Below, one piece after another: positions 18,875 to 27,133 of a DNA stretch of 64,000 bases. The stretch comes from Pseudomonas sp. (lineage in GTDB: Bacteria > Pseudomonadota > Gammaproteobacteria > Pseudomonadales > Pseudomonadaceae): positions 62,001 through 126,000 of the forward strand of contig NZ_PEKX01000016.1 in the NCBI RefSeq assembly GCF_002796985.1, read 5' to 3'. How positions within the stretch are numbered: the stretch's first letter is position 1; each line of letters begins with the position of its first letter. The position numbers and the translations under genes were made by a program. The notes beneath the pieces are model-generated. The model was not told where the DNA came from. It worked only from the letters and a program-made list of their open reading frames with translations, and made no database searches.

Positions 18875-18893
18875 GAGAATAATTCTTATTATC
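18875..18893 (-). promoter_or_regulatory. Fur box
   Basis: On the minus strand GATAATAAGAATTATTCTC matches the 19-bp Fur consensus at 15 positions. It lies just upstream of the 74-residue gene in an AT-rich stretch that probably contains the promoter. Confidence 0.8.
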
Positions 18894-18964
18894 TCAATAG
18901 CAAGCCTGAATTGGAATTTTTTTGCATGGGCGATGATCTGTTGTTCCCGATCAAAAGACAGGCA

Positions 18965-19000
18965 ACAAAAAACCCGCCGCGGCGAACCGGGGCGGGCTTT
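18965..19000 (-). terminator. Rho-independent terminator of ispB
   Basis: On the minus strand AAGCCCGCC...GGCGGG followed by a T run (A run at 18967-18972 on the plus strand), 15 bp after the ispB stop codon. Confidence 0.75.
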
Positions 19001-19014
19001 GCTGGAGCGCTGGA

Positions 19015-19983
19015 TCAGTGCGTGCGGGCGACGGCGAACTCGGCCAGCTCGATCAGTGCGGCGCGGTACTCGTTGTCCGGCAGCGCCTTGAGGTAATCGA
19101 TGGCGCGGGCGGCGTATTCGCGGGCCAGGTTGGCGGTGTAATCCAGCGCACCAGCGGCTTCGACGGCGGCACGGATACCTTCCAGATCCTGGCTGCCGCC
19201 CTGCTGGATGGCCTTGCGCACCAGCGCGGCCTGTTCCGGGGTGCCGTCGCGCATGGTGGCGATCAGCGGCAGGGTCGGCTTGCCTTCGGCGAGGTCGTCG
19301 CCGACGTTCTTGCCCAGGCTGGCGGCGTCGCCGCGGTAGTCGAGCAGGTCGTCCACCAGCTGGAAGGCGATGCCCAGGGCATCGCCGAACAGGCGCAGCG
19401 CCTCGGATTGCTCCGGCTGGGCGTTGGCCAGTGCGGCAGCGCTGTGGGTAGAAGCTTCGAAGAGCATCGCGGTCTTGCCGCGGATGACTTCCATGTAGGT
19501 TTCTTCGGTGGTGCTGGCGTCGCGGACCTTGGACAGCTGCAGTACTTCGCCTTCGGCGATCACGCGGGTGGCCTGGGAAATGATGCGCATGACCGGCATG
19601 GAGCCCAGCTCGACCATCATTTCGAAGGAGCGCGCATAAAGGAAGTCGCCCACCAGCACGCTCGGCGCGTTGCCCCACTGGGCGTTGGCGGTGGCGCGGC
19701 CGCGGCGCAGGCCGGAGGCGTCGACCACGTCGTCGTGCAGCAGGGTGGAGGTGTGCAGGAACTCGATGGTGGCTGCCAGCAGCTTCAGGTCATCGCCCGA
19801 ATAGCCCAGGGCCTTGCCCGAGAGGAGCACCAGCAGCGGACGAAGACGCTTGCCGCCGGCGGAGATGATGTAGTCGCCGATCTTTTCCACCAGGGGAACG
19901 CGGGAAGTGAGTTGGCGACGGATAATGCCGTCGACGGCGGTGAAGTCGTCCGCCACCACGCGATAGAAAGCCTGGGGTTGCAT
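19015..19983 (-). CDS. ispB: Octaprenyl/polyprenyl diphosphate synthase IspB
   Basis: Elongates farnesyl diphosphate with isopentenyl diphosphate to make the ubiquinone side chain. 322 residues, the usual length. The first Asp-rich motif is LLHDDVVDASGLRRG and the second is FQLVDDLLDYRG; GGKRLRPLLVLLSGKAL near 53 and the KTAMLFEAS block are also present. Start MQPQAFYRVVADDF at 19983 is the family N-terminus; longer upstream frames are not coding. It is divergent from rplU with a 240-bp promoter region between. Confidence 0.95.
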   Translation of the reverse strand: MQPQAFYRVVADDFTAVDGIIRRQLTSRVPLVEKIGDYIISAGGKRLRPLLVLLSGKALGYSGDDLKLLAATIEFLHTSTLLHDDVVDASGLRRGRATANAQWGNAPSVLVGDFLYARSFEMMVELGSMPVMRIISQATRVIAEGEVLQLSKVRDASTTEETYMEVIRGKTAMLFEASTHSAAALANAQPEQSEALRLFGDALGIAFQLVDDLLDYRGDAASLGKNVGDDLAEGKPTLPLIATMRDGTPEQAALVRKAIQQGGSQDLEGIRAAVEAAGALDYTANLAREYAARAIDYLKALPDNEYRAALIELAEFAVARTH

Positions 19984-20061
19984 TAAAGACAGCGCTCCTC
20001 GTAGATTGCGCGGCATGCTAGGTGGCGGGGTTGGGGCTGTCAAGGCAAGGCCCCGTGGGGC

Positions 20062-20090
20062 TTGATCCGCACTGGGGCTTTGCGTACAAT
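20062..20090 (+). promoter_or_regulatory. Sigma-70 promoter of rplU-rpmA
   Basis: TTGATC, 17-bp spacer, TACAAT. The long leader (about 130 nt) to rplU leaves room for post-transcriptional control, but I identified no known leader motif. Confidence 0.75.
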
Positions 20091-20224
20091 CGCGGCCCCG
20101 AACTTCCCTGGCATATCCTGCCTTACGCAATTGCACGGGCGTCCTTTCCGGCCCCATGCAGCCATGCCGACCGATTCCTCTTTCTATAAAGCGTCGGGTG
20201 AGCAGGTCTAACGGAGACATCCAG

Positions 20225-20536
20225 ATGTACGCAGTAATTGTTACTGGTGGCAAGCAATACAAAGTCACCGAAGGCGAATTCCTCAAGGTCGAAAAACTCG
20301 ACGTTGCCACCGGCGAAGCGATCAACCTGGATCGTATCCTGCTGGTTGCCAACGGCGACGACGTCAAGATCGGCCTGCCGGTGGTAGAAGGCGCGAAAGT
20401 GACTGCAGAAGTGGTTTCCCACGGCCGTCACGATAAAATCCGCATCATCAAGTTCCGCCGCCGCAAGCACCACATGAAGCGTCAGGGCCACCGCCAGTGG
20501 TTCACTGAAATCAAAATCACCGGCATCCAGGCCTAA
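20225..20536 (+). CDS. rplU: 50S ribosomal protein L21
   Basis: 103 residues beginning MYAVIVTGGKQYKVTEGEFL, with RIIKFRRRKHHMKRQGHRQW rRNA-binding basic stretch and C-terminal EIKITGI. Start at 20225 follows GGAGACATCC. It is 40 bp ahead of rpmA in the conserved rplU-rpmA-obgE order. Confidence 0.98.
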   Translation: MYAVIVTGGKQYKVTEGEFLKVEKLDVATGEAINLDRILLVANGDDVKIGLPVVEGAKVTAEVVSHGRHDKIRIIKFRRRKHHMKRQGHRQWFTEIKITGIQA

Positions 20537-20576
20537 TTCCTTTTTAGGCCTGTTTCCTGTTTAGGAGAATTGACTC

Positions 20577-20834
20577 ATGGCACACAAAAAAGCTGGCGGT
20601 AGTACCCGCAACGGCCGCGACTCAGAAAGCAAACGCCTTGGCGTGAAGCTGTTCGGTAGCCAGGCTGTGAAAGCAGGCAACATCATCGTGCGTCAGCGCG
20701 GTACCCAGTTCCACGCTGGCTACGGCGTTGGCATGGGCAAGGATCACACCCTGTTCGCTAAAGTCGACGGCGTGATCAAGTTCGAAGTGAAAGGCGCCTT
20801 TGGCCGTCGCTATGTAAGCGTCGTCGCTGCCTAA
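20577..20834 (+). CDS. rpmA: 50S ribosomal protein L27
   Basis: 85 residues starting MAHKKAGGSTRNGRDSESKR, whose N-terminal tail reaches the peptidyl-transferase centre, followed by IIVRQRGTQFHAG and GMGKDHTLFAKVDG. Shine-Dalgarno TAGGAGA upstream. A terminator follows 15 bp after the stop codon. Confidence 0.98.
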   Translation: MAHKKAGGSTRNGRDSESKRLGVKLFGSQAVKAGNIIVRQRGTQFHAGYGVGMGKDHTLFAKVDGVIKFEVKGAFGRRYVSVVAA

Positions 20835-20848
20835 GCGAGCCTTCACTG

Positions 20849-20879
20849 AAAAAGCCCTGTCTCGCGACGGGGCTTTTTT
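20849..20879 (+). terminator. Rho-independent terminator of rplU-rpmA
   Basis: AAAAGCCC and GGGCTTTT close a stem with an inner GTC/GAC pairing, followed by six T. Confidence 0.85.
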
Positions 20880-20920
20880 GTTTCTGGCGTTTCCAGGCGA
20901 GGTGCTGTCGGTTCGGGCGT

Positions 20921-20948
20921 TTGCGCGGACTTGGCTGTATCCTATGCT
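20921..20948 (+). promoter_or_regulatory. Candidate sigma-70 promoter of obgE
   Basis: TTGCGC, 16-bp spacer, TATGCT, 46 bp before the obgE start codon. Moderate match. Confidence 0.45.
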
Positions 20949-20993
20949 CCTTTTCTTATTTTCAACCCGCAGGTGCTGCGGGAGGCGTTCGCA

Positions 20994-22214
20994 ATGAAAT
21001 TCGTCGACGAAGTATCCATCCACGTGAAAGCCGGTGACGGCGGCAACGGCCTCATGAGCTTCCGCCGCGAGAAGTTCATCGAGAAAGGCGGTCCCAACGG
21101 CGGTGACGGTGGCGACGGTGGCTCGGTGTTCCTCCAGGCCGACGAGAACCTGAATACCCTGGTGGACTATCGCTACACCCGTCGTTTCGACGCCCAGCGC
21201 GGCGAGAACGGCGGCAGCAAGGATTGCACTGGTGCCAAGGGTGACGATCTCGTTCTGCCCGTGCCGGTCGGTACCACCATCATCGATGCCAATACCCAGG
21301 AAATCATCGGTGACCTGACCACTGCCGGTCAGCGCATCATGGTGGCTCAGGGTGGCTGGCACGGTCTGGGCAATACCCGCTTCAAGTCCAGCACCAACCG
21401 TGCGCCGCGCCAGACCACTCCGGGCAAGCCCGGCGATGCGCGTGATCTCAAGCTGGAGCTGAAAGTGCTGGCGGACGTCGGTCTGCTGGGCCTGCCGAAC
21501 GCCGGCAAGAGCACCTTCATTCGCTCGGTCTCCGCGGCCAAGCCGAAGGTTGCCGATTATCCCTTCACCACCCTGGTGCCGAACCTGGGCGTGGTCAGTG
21601 TCGGTCGCTTCAAGAGCTTCGTGGTTGCCGACATCCCTGGTCTGATCGAGGGTGCTGCCGAAGGTGCCGGCCTGGGTATCCGCTTCCTCAAGCACCTGGC
21701 GCGTACCCGTCTGTTGCTGCATATCGTCGATATGGCGCCGCTGGACGAAAGCGACCCGGCCGATGCTGCCGAAACCATCGTGCATGAGCTGGAGAAATTC
21801 AGCCCGGCGCTGACCGAGCGTGATCGCTGGCTGGTGCTGAACAAGATGGACCAGATCCTCGAGCCCGAGGAGCAGGAGCGTCGCAAGCAGGCGGTGGTGG
21901 ATCGTCTGGGCTGGGAAGGTCCGGTCTACGTGATCTCCGCCCTGGAGCGTAATGGTACCGAGGCGCTGAGCCAGGACATCATGAAGTACCTCGACGAGCG
22001 CACCCTGCGCATTGAGGAAGAGCCAGCCTTCGGCGAAGCCCTGGCGGCCCTGGATCAGCGCATCGAAGACGAGGCTCGCGCCCGTCTGCAGGCGCTGGAT
22101 GATGCTCGTGCCCTGCGTCGCGCGGGTCTGAAGAATGCCGACGATGTGGATGACGATGATTTCGAGGATGACGAAGACGACGGCGATGGGCCGGAAATCT
22201 TCTACGTGCCTTGA
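20994..22214 (+). CDS. obgE: GTPase ObgE/CgtA
   Basis: Essential ribosome-assembly and (p)ppGpp-linked GTPase. 406 residues: a glycine-rich Obg fold (MKFVDEVSIHVKAGDGGNGL, GGPNGGDGGDGGSVFLQAD) to about 158, a GTPase domain with G1 GLPNAGKST, G3 DIPGLIEGA and G4 NKMD, and a very acidic C-terminal tail (DDVDDDDFEDDEDDGDGPE). Start at 20994 is the canonical Obg N-terminus. It is 61 bp upstream of proB and probably co-transcribed with it. Confidence 0.97.
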   Translation: MKFVDEVSIHVKAGDGGNGLMSFRREKFIEKGGPNGGDGGDGGSVFLQADENLNTLVDYRYTRRFDAQRGENGGSKDCTGAKGDDLVLPVPVGTTIIDANTQEIIGDLTTAGQRIMVAQGGWHGLGNTRFKSSTNRAPRQTTPGKPGDARDLKLELKVLADVGLLGLPNAGKSTFIRSVSAAKPKVADYPFTTLVPNLGVVSVGRFKSFVVADIPGLIEGAAEGAGLGIRFLKHLARTRLLLHIVDMAPLDESDPADAAETIVHELEKFSPALTERDRWLVLNKMDQILEPEEQERRKQAVVDRLGWEGPVYVISALERNGTEALSQDIMKYLDERTLRIEEEPAFGEALAALDQRIEDEARARLQALDDARALRRAGLKNADDVDDDDFEDDEDDGDGPEIFYVP

Positions 22215-22275
22215 TCGGAACGGCGCCCGCCGGCCCGGATGAAACGTGTGAAGCCTGACTTCTAAGGTTGAGGGT

Positions 22276-23394
22276 ATGCGTGAGAAGGTCACTGGCGCCA
22301 AGCGCTGGGTAGTCAAGATTGGCAGTGCGTTGCTGACCGCCGATGGTCGCGGTCTGGATCGCGACGCCATGGCGGTATGGGTCGAGCAGATGGTTGCGCT
22401 GCATTGCGCGGGCGTCGAGCTGGTGCTGGTGTCTTCGGGCGCCGTCGCGGCGGGCATGAGTCGCCTGGGTTGGGTTTCCCGACCTAGTGACATGCACGAG
22501 CTGCAGGCGGCCGCCGCGGTTGGGCAGATGGGGCTGGTGCAGGCCTGGGAGTCCAGTTTCGGCGTGCACGGCCTGCAGACTGCCCAGGTGCTGCTGACCC
22601 ATGACGACCTGTCCGATCGCAAGCGCTATCTGAACGGGCGCAATACCCTGCGCACGCTGGTCGACCTTGGCGTGATCCCGGTGATCAACGAGAACGACAC
22701 CGTGGTCACCGACGAGATTCGTTTCGGCGACAACGACACGCTGGCGGCGCTGGTGGCCAACCTGGTCGAGGCCGACCTGTTGGTGATCCTTACCGATCGC
22801 GACGGTATGTTCGACGCCGACCCGCGCAACAATCCCGATGCCCAGTTGATTTTCGAGGCTCGTGCCGATGATGCGGCGCTGGATGCGGTGGCTGGCGGTA
22901 CTGGCGGCGCGCTCGGTCGTGGCGGCATGCAGACCAAGCTGCGTGCGGCGCGCCTGGCGGCTCGTTCCGGCGCGCACACGGTGATCGTCGGTGGGCTCAT
23001 CGAGCGTGTGCTGGATCGCCTGCGTGTTGGTGAGCGTCTCGGTACGCTGCTGACTCCTGAGCAGAGTCGCAAGGCAGCGCGCAAGCAGTGGCTGGCTGGT
23101 CATCTGCAGATGCGCGGCACCCTGGTGCTGGATGATGGCGCGGTCAAGGCGGTCGCCCAGGACCACAAGAGCCTGTTGCCGGTCGGTGTGAAGGCTGTGC
23201 AGGGCAGCTTCCGTCGCGGCGAGATGGTGGTTTGCGTGGATCAGCGGGGGCGCGAAATCGCTCGTGGCCTGGCCAACTACAGCACGCTCGAAGCACAGAA
23301 GATCATTGGTCAGCCGACCGACTCCATCGAGGGCCTGCTCGGCTACATTGACGGCCCGGAATTGGTGCACCGCGACAACCTGGTGCTCGTCTGA
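22276..23394 (+). CDS. proB: Glutamate 5-kinase
   Basis: First step of proline synthesis: ATP-dependent phosphorylation of glutamate. 372 residues: an amino-acid kinase domain (WVVKIGSALLTADGRGLD, VLVSSGAVAAGMSRLGW, PVINENDTVVTDEIRFGDND, GRGGMQTKLRAARLA) and a C-terminal PUA domain (RGEMVVCVDQRGREIARGL). ATG at 22276 follows GGTTGAGGGT. It sits between obgE and creA, as in other pseudomonads. Confidence 0.97.
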   Translation: MREKVTGAKRWVVKIGSALLTADGRGLDRDAMAVWVEQMVALHCAGVELVLVSSGAVAAGMSRLGWVSRPSDMHELQAAAAVGQMGLVQAWESSFGVHGLQTAQVLLTHDDLSDRKRYLNGRNTLRTLVDLGVIPVINENDTVVTDEIRFGDNDTLAALVANLVEADLLVILTDRDGMFDADPRNNPDAQLIFEARADDAALDAVAGGTGGALGRGGMQTKLRAARLAARSGAHTVIVGGLIERVLDRLRVGERLGTLLTPEQSRKAARKQWLAGHLQMRGTLVLDDGAVKAVAQDHKSLLPVGVKAVQGSFRRGEMVVCVDQRGREIARGLANYSTLEAQKIIGQPTDSIEGLLGYIDGPELVHRDNLVLV

Positions 23395-23405
23395 GGGGGT
23401 TCTCC

Positions 23406-23861
23406 ATGCGCAAGGGATTGATGGCGGCGCTGATGCTGCTGCCGGTGCTGGCCCGGGCCGACGTGGTCGGCGAGGTGTCGACCGTGTTCAAGTGGGTCGG
23501 GCCGAACGACAAGATCGTCGTCGAGGCTTTCGATGATCCGAAGGTGCAGGGTGTCAGTTGCTACCTGTCGCGCGCCAAGACTGGCGGCGTGAAGGGTGGC
23601 TTGGGCTTGGCGGAAGATCGCGCCGAGGCGTCGATCTCCTGTCGCCAGGTGGGGCCGATCCGCTTCGCGGGTGAACTCAAGGATGGCGAGGTGGTGTTCC
23701 AGCAGCGCACCTCGCTGGTGTTCAAGACCATGCAGGTGGTGCGCTTCTTCGACAAGAAGCGCAATGCGCTGGTCTATCTGGTCTACAGCGATCGGGTGAT
23801 CGAGGGTAGTCCGCAGAATGCGGTGACGGCGATTCCGATCATGCCGTGGCCTGAGAAGTAA
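23406..23861 (+). CDS. creA: CreA family exported protein
   Basis: 151 residues with a short signal peptide (MRKGLMAALMLLPVLARA). The mature part begins DVVGEVSTVFKWVGPNDKIV and has the family segments DPKVQGVSCYLSRAKTGGVK, EASISCRQVGPI and LVFKTMQVVRFFD. Two cysteines may form a disulfide in the periplasm. The family's function is unknown. It starts 11 bp after proB with GGGGGTTCTCC upstream, so it is in the same transcript. Confidence 0.88.
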   Translation: MRKGLMAALMLLPVLARADVVGEVSTVFKWVGPNDKIVVEAFDDPKVQGVSCYLSRAKTGGVKGGLGLAEDRAEASISCRQVGPIRFAGELKDGEVVFQQRTSLVFKTMQVVRFFDKKRNALVYLVYSDRVIEGSPQNAVTAIPIMPWPEK

Positions 23862-23868
23862 GAAAGAG

Positions 23869-23896
23869 AAGGGCGGGTGACCGCCCTTTCTTTTTG
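23869..23896 (+). terminator. Terminator of the obgE-proB-creA unit
   Basis: AAGGGCGG-GTGA-CCGCCCTT followed by TCTTTTT. Confidence 0.8.
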
Positions 23897-23929
23897 CCTG
23901 CAGGCTTCTCATCGGCGGAGAGGATGGCC

Positions 23930-23938
23930 TGTGGATAA
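23930..23938. promoter_or_regulatory. Isolated DnaA-box-like sequence
   Basis: TGTGGATAA, the reverse complement of the perfect DnaA consensus, in the 145-bp gap between the convergent creA and rpsT. Confidence 0.35.
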
Positions 23939-23964
23939 CGGTGCGCTAGGCAAATCGCAGGCAA

Positions 23965-23992
23965 TAAAAAACCGGCCCTGAGGCCGGTTTTT
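23965..23992 (-). terminator. Rho-independent terminator of rpsT
   Basis: AAACCGGCC-CTGA-GGCCGGTTT with a T run on the minus strand, 15 bp after the rpsT stop. Confidence 0.85.
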
Positions 23993-24006
23993 CAAGAACG
24001 GAACGC

Positions 24007-24276
24007 TTACGCGGTGGCCAGGGCCTTCACGTGGGCGTTCAGGCGGCTCTTGTGGCGGGCGGCCTTGTTCTTGTGGATGATGCCTTTGTCAGCCATGCGG
24101 TCGATGACCGGTACGGCAGCAACCAGAGCGGCCTGGGCCTTCGGCAGGTCCTTGGCGTCGACTGCTTTGACTACGTTCTTGATGTAGGTACGAACCATGG
24201 AACGCAGGCTGGCGTTGTGGCTGCGACGCTTCTCAGCCTGTTTGGCGCGTTTTTTGGCGGAAGGTGTGTTGGCCAC
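24007..24276 (-). CDS. rpsT: 30S ribosomal protein S20
   Basis: 89 residues: MANTPSAKKRAKQAEKRRSH at the basic N-terminus, SLRSMVRTYIKNVVKAVDAK, and KNKAARHKSRLNAHVKAL at the end. It is divergent from murJ. A near-ideal promoter lies 55-80 bp upstream of its start. Confidence 0.98.
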   Translation of the reverse strand: MANTPSAKKRAKQAEKRRSHNASLRSMVRTYIKNVVKAVDAKDLPKAQAALVAAVPVIDRMADKGIIHKNKAARHKSRLNAHVKALATA

Positions 24277-24329
24277 CGTCGAGCTCCTCGAAAAAAACTA
24301 GGGATGTTGCGAATAAATTAAGGCCGCGA

Positions 24330-24358
24330 ATAATGCCGTCGCATCAAGGCCTTGTCAA
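24330..24358 (-). promoter_or_regulatory. Sigma-70 promoter of rpsT
   Basis: On the minus strand TTGACA, 17-bp spacer, CATTAT. Confidence 0.75.
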
Positions 24359-24528
24359 GGGTATGGGCGGCCTCCGACGAGTGGTGCGACAGTCGCACGC
24401 TCTCCGGTGGATGGGGTGATTTATTCGCCCCACGGCCCTACACTGCTGCGCTTCGCCTGGCGGCCGAGCAATCGCTCTGGCCAGTGCCGTGCCCAGCAGG
24501 GGCGGCCATTCTACCAGTTCTGGACGCT

Positions 24529-26067
24529 ATGAACCTACTCAAGTCGCTGGCCGCGGTCAGCTCGATGACCATGATCTCGCGGGTGCTCGGCTTTGTGCGC
24601 GACACGATAGTCGCGCGCATGTTCGGCGCTGGCATGGCCACCGACGCCTTCTTCGTCGCCTTCAAACTGCCCAACCTGCTGCGCCGGATCTTCGCCGAAG
24701 GCGCGTTCTCCCAGGCTTTCGTGCCGATCCTGGCCGAGTACAAGACCCAGCAGGGTGAGGAGGCGACCCGCACCTTCATCGCCTATGTGTCCGGCCTGCT
24801 GACCCTGATCCTGGCGCTGGTCACGGCGCTGGGCATGCTCGCTGCGCCCTGGGTGATCTGGGTGACGGCGCCCGGCTTCGTCGATTCACCGGAGAAGTTC
24901 GAACTCACCAGCTCCCTGCTGCGGGTGACCTTCCCTTATATCCTGCTGATCTCGCTGGCATCTCTCGCGGGGGCGATCCTCAATACCTGGAACCGCTTCT
25001 CGGTGCCGGCCTTCGTGCCGACCCTGCTGAACGTCAGCATGATCCTCTTCGCATTGTTCCTCACGCCGTACTTCGACCCGCCGATCATGGCGCTCGGCTG
25101 GGCGGTGCTGGCCGGCGGCCTGGCGCAGATGCTCTACCAGCTGCCGCACCTGAAGAAGATCGGCATGCTCGTGCTGCCGCGCATCAACCTGCGGGATTCC
25201 GGCGTCTGGCGCGTGCTCAAGCAGATGGGGCCGGCGATCCTCGGCGTCTCGGTCAGCCAGATTTCCCTGATCATCAACACCATCTTCGCCTCCTTCCTGG
25301 TCGCCGGCTCCGTGTCCTGGATGTACTACGCGGACCGCCTGATGGAGCTGCCGTCCGGCGTGCTGGGTGTGGCGCTGGGCACCATCCTGTTGCCATCGCT
25401 GGCCAAGACCTACGCCAGTGACGACCGCCACGAGTATTCGCGGTTGATGGACTGGGGGCTGCGCCTGTGTTTCCTGCTGGTGCTGCCGTGCTCCCTGGCC
25501 TTGGCGGTGATCGCCGAGCCGCTGACCGTCGCGCTGTTCCAGTACGGCAAGTTCAGCGCCCATGACGCCCTGATGACTCAGCGTGCGCTGATCGCCTATG
25601 CGGTCGGTCTGCTCGGCATCATCCTGGTGAAGGTGCTGGCGCCGGGTTTCTATGCCCGGCAGAACATCAAGACGCCGGTGAAGATCGCGTTGTTCACCCT
25701 GGTGTCCACCCAGTTGATGAACCTGGTGTTCATTGGCCCGCTCAAGCACGCAGGTCTTGCCCTGGCGATCAGCGTTGCCGCCTGCCTGAACGCCAGTCTT
25801 CTCTACTGGCAGTTGCGCAAGCACCAGCTATTCGAGCCACAGCCAGGCTGGGGCAAGTTCATCGGCAAATTAGTCGTCTCTGTACTGGTGATGTGCGCCG
25901 TGCTGATCGGCATGATGCACTTCATGCCAGCCTGGAATGAGGGCGGCATGCCGATTCGCCTGGTGCGCCTGGGCGCGCTGGTAGGCGGCGGCGTGGTTGC
26001 CTATTTCGGTATGCTGGCGATCCTCGGCTTCCGCCTGCGGGACTTCTCCCGCCGCGCGGTGCTGTAA
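24529..26067 (+). CDS. murJ: Lipid II flippase MurJ (MviN)
   Basis: Moves lipid II across the inner membrane for peptidoglycan synthesis. 512 residues with about 14 hydrophobic helices. The N-terminus MNLLKSLAAVSSMTMISRVL with FVRDTIVARMFGAG and FFVAFKLPNLLRRIFAEGAF is diagnostic. The start at 24529 is chosen for the canonical N-terminus; the frame stays open about 177 bases upstream but without family sequence and crossing the probable promoter. It is divergent from rpsT and 106 bp upstream of ribF. Confidence 0.96.
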   Translation: MNLLKSLAAVSSMTMISRVLGFVRDTIVARMFGAGMATDAFFVAFKLPNLLRRIFAEGAFSQAFVPILAEYKTQQGEEATRTFIAYVSGLLTLILALVTALGMLAAPWVIWVTAPGFVDSPEKFELTSSLLRVTFPYILLISLASLAGAILNTWNRFSVPAFVPTLLNVSMILFALFLTPYFDPPIMALGWAVLAGGLAQMLYQLPHLKKIGMLVLPRINLRDSGVWRVLKQMGPAILGVSVSQISLIINTIFASFLVAGSVSWMYYADRLMELPSGVLGVALGTILLPSLAKTYASDDRHEYSRLMDWGLRLCFLLVLPCSLALAVIAEPLTVALFQYGKFSAHDALMTQRALIAYAVGLLGIILVKVLAPGFYARQNIKTPVKIALFTLVSTQLMNLVFIGPLKHAGLALAISVAACLNASLLYWQLRKHQLFEPQPGWGKFIGKLVVSVLVMCAVLIGMMHFMPAWNEGGMPIRLVRLGALVGGGVVAYFGMLAILGFRLRDFSRRAVL

Positions 26068-26139
26068 CCTTCGCCGGGCAAAGCATTGCATCCGTTTGCG
26101 GCGACGGCATTTTGCCTGTCGCACGGCAACGGGTGCAGG

Positions 26140-26145
26140 TATAAT
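26140..26145 (+). promoter_or_regulatory. Consensus -10 element upstream of ribF
   Basis: TATAAT preceded by a GG, 29 bp before the ribF ATG. No good -35 at ideal distance; TGTCGC lies 17 bp upstream. Confidence 0.45.
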
Positions 26146-26173
26146 CGACCACTTTCTGAGCAATACGCGCGCT

Positions 26174-27112
26174 ATGCAGCTGCTTCGAGGCCTTCACAAC
26201 CTGCGGCCCCTGTCCGGGGGCTGTGTCGCCACCATCGGTAACTTCGACGGCGTCCATCTCGGCCACCAGGCGATCCTGGGGCGTCTGCGCGAGCGTTCGC
26301 TGGAGCTGGGTGTGCCCAGCTGCGTGGTGATCTTCGAGCCGCAGCCGCGCGAGTACTTCGCTCCCGATGCTGCACCGGTGCGCCTGAGTCGCCTGCGCGA
26401 GAAACTCGAACTGCTGCGCCAGTATGGCGTCGACTTCGTTCTCTGCCTGGCCTTCAATCGCCGCCTGCGCGAGCTGTCGGCCGCCGAGTTCGTCCGCCAG
26501 GTGCTGGTGGAAGGCCTTTGCGTCCGCCATCTGGAAGTGGGCGACGATTTCCGCTTTGGCTGCGACCGTTCCGGCGACTTCGCCTTCCTGGTCAACGCCA
26601 GCGCGGAGCAGGGTTTCACCGTCGAAGCCGCGACCACTGTGGAAGTCGACGGCATGCGCGTGAGTAGCTCGCGTATCCGCAAGGACCTGGCCGACGGCGA
26701 CCTGCTGATGGTCGAGCGCCTGCTGGGTCGTCCGTATAGCCTGAGTGGCCGTGTGCTGCACGGGCAGAAGCTGGGGCGCACGCTGGGCTCGCCCACCGCG
26801 AACATCCAGCTCAAGCGCCGCAAGGCGCCGCTCAACGGTGTCTACCTGGTCAGTACCCTGGTCGCTGGCCAGCGCCAAAACGGGGTTGCCAACATCGGCA
26901 CCCGGCCTTCTGTGAATGGCGACGGCCGGCCCCACCTGGAAGTGCATCTGCTGGATTTCGCTGGCGATCTTTACGGCCAGCATCTGGACATCACTTTCCA
27001 CCAGAAGCTGCGTGATGAGCAGCGTTTCGCCTCGCTCGAGGCACTCAAGGCGGCCATCCTCGCCGACATCGCCGCCGCCCGAGCCTACTGGCTGGGCCAA
27101 CCGCTTGATTGA
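26174..27112 (+). CDS. ribF: Bifunctional riboflavin kinase/FMN adenylyltransferase
   Basis: Makes FMN and FAD from riboflavin. 312 residues. The N-terminal adenylyltransferase has ATIGNFDGVHLGHQAILGRL and SSSRIRKDLADGD; the C-terminal kinase has GRVLHGQKLGRTLGSPTANI and NIGTRPSVNGDGRPHLEVHL. Start MQLLRGLHNLRPL at 26174 matches the family. It is followed by ileS after 21 bp in the ribF-ileS-lspA-fkpB-ispH cluster. Confidence 0.97.
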   Translation: MQLLRGLHNLRPLSGGCVATIGNFDGVHLGHQAILGRLRERSLELGVPSCVVIFEPQPREYFAPDAAPVRLSRLREKLELLRQYGVDFVLCLAFNRRLRELSAAEFVRQVLVEGLCVRHLEVGDDFRFGCDRSGDFAFLVNASAEQGFTVEAATTVEVDGMRVSSSRIRKDLADGDLLMVERLLGRPYSLSGRVLHGQKLGRTLGSPTANIQLKRRKAPLNGVYLVSTLVAGQRQNGVANIGTRPSVNGDGRPHLEVHLLDFAGDLYGQHLDITFHQKLRDEQRFASLEALKAAILADIAAARAYWLGQPLD

Positions 27113-27133
27113 AGATCCTGAACAGGCCCTGAG

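Noticed and set aside
19984..20224. Structured ribosomal-protein leader (riboswitch-like) upstream of rplU
   Set aside because: The leader is long enough, but I could not identify a conserved hairpin or known L21-leader motif by eye.
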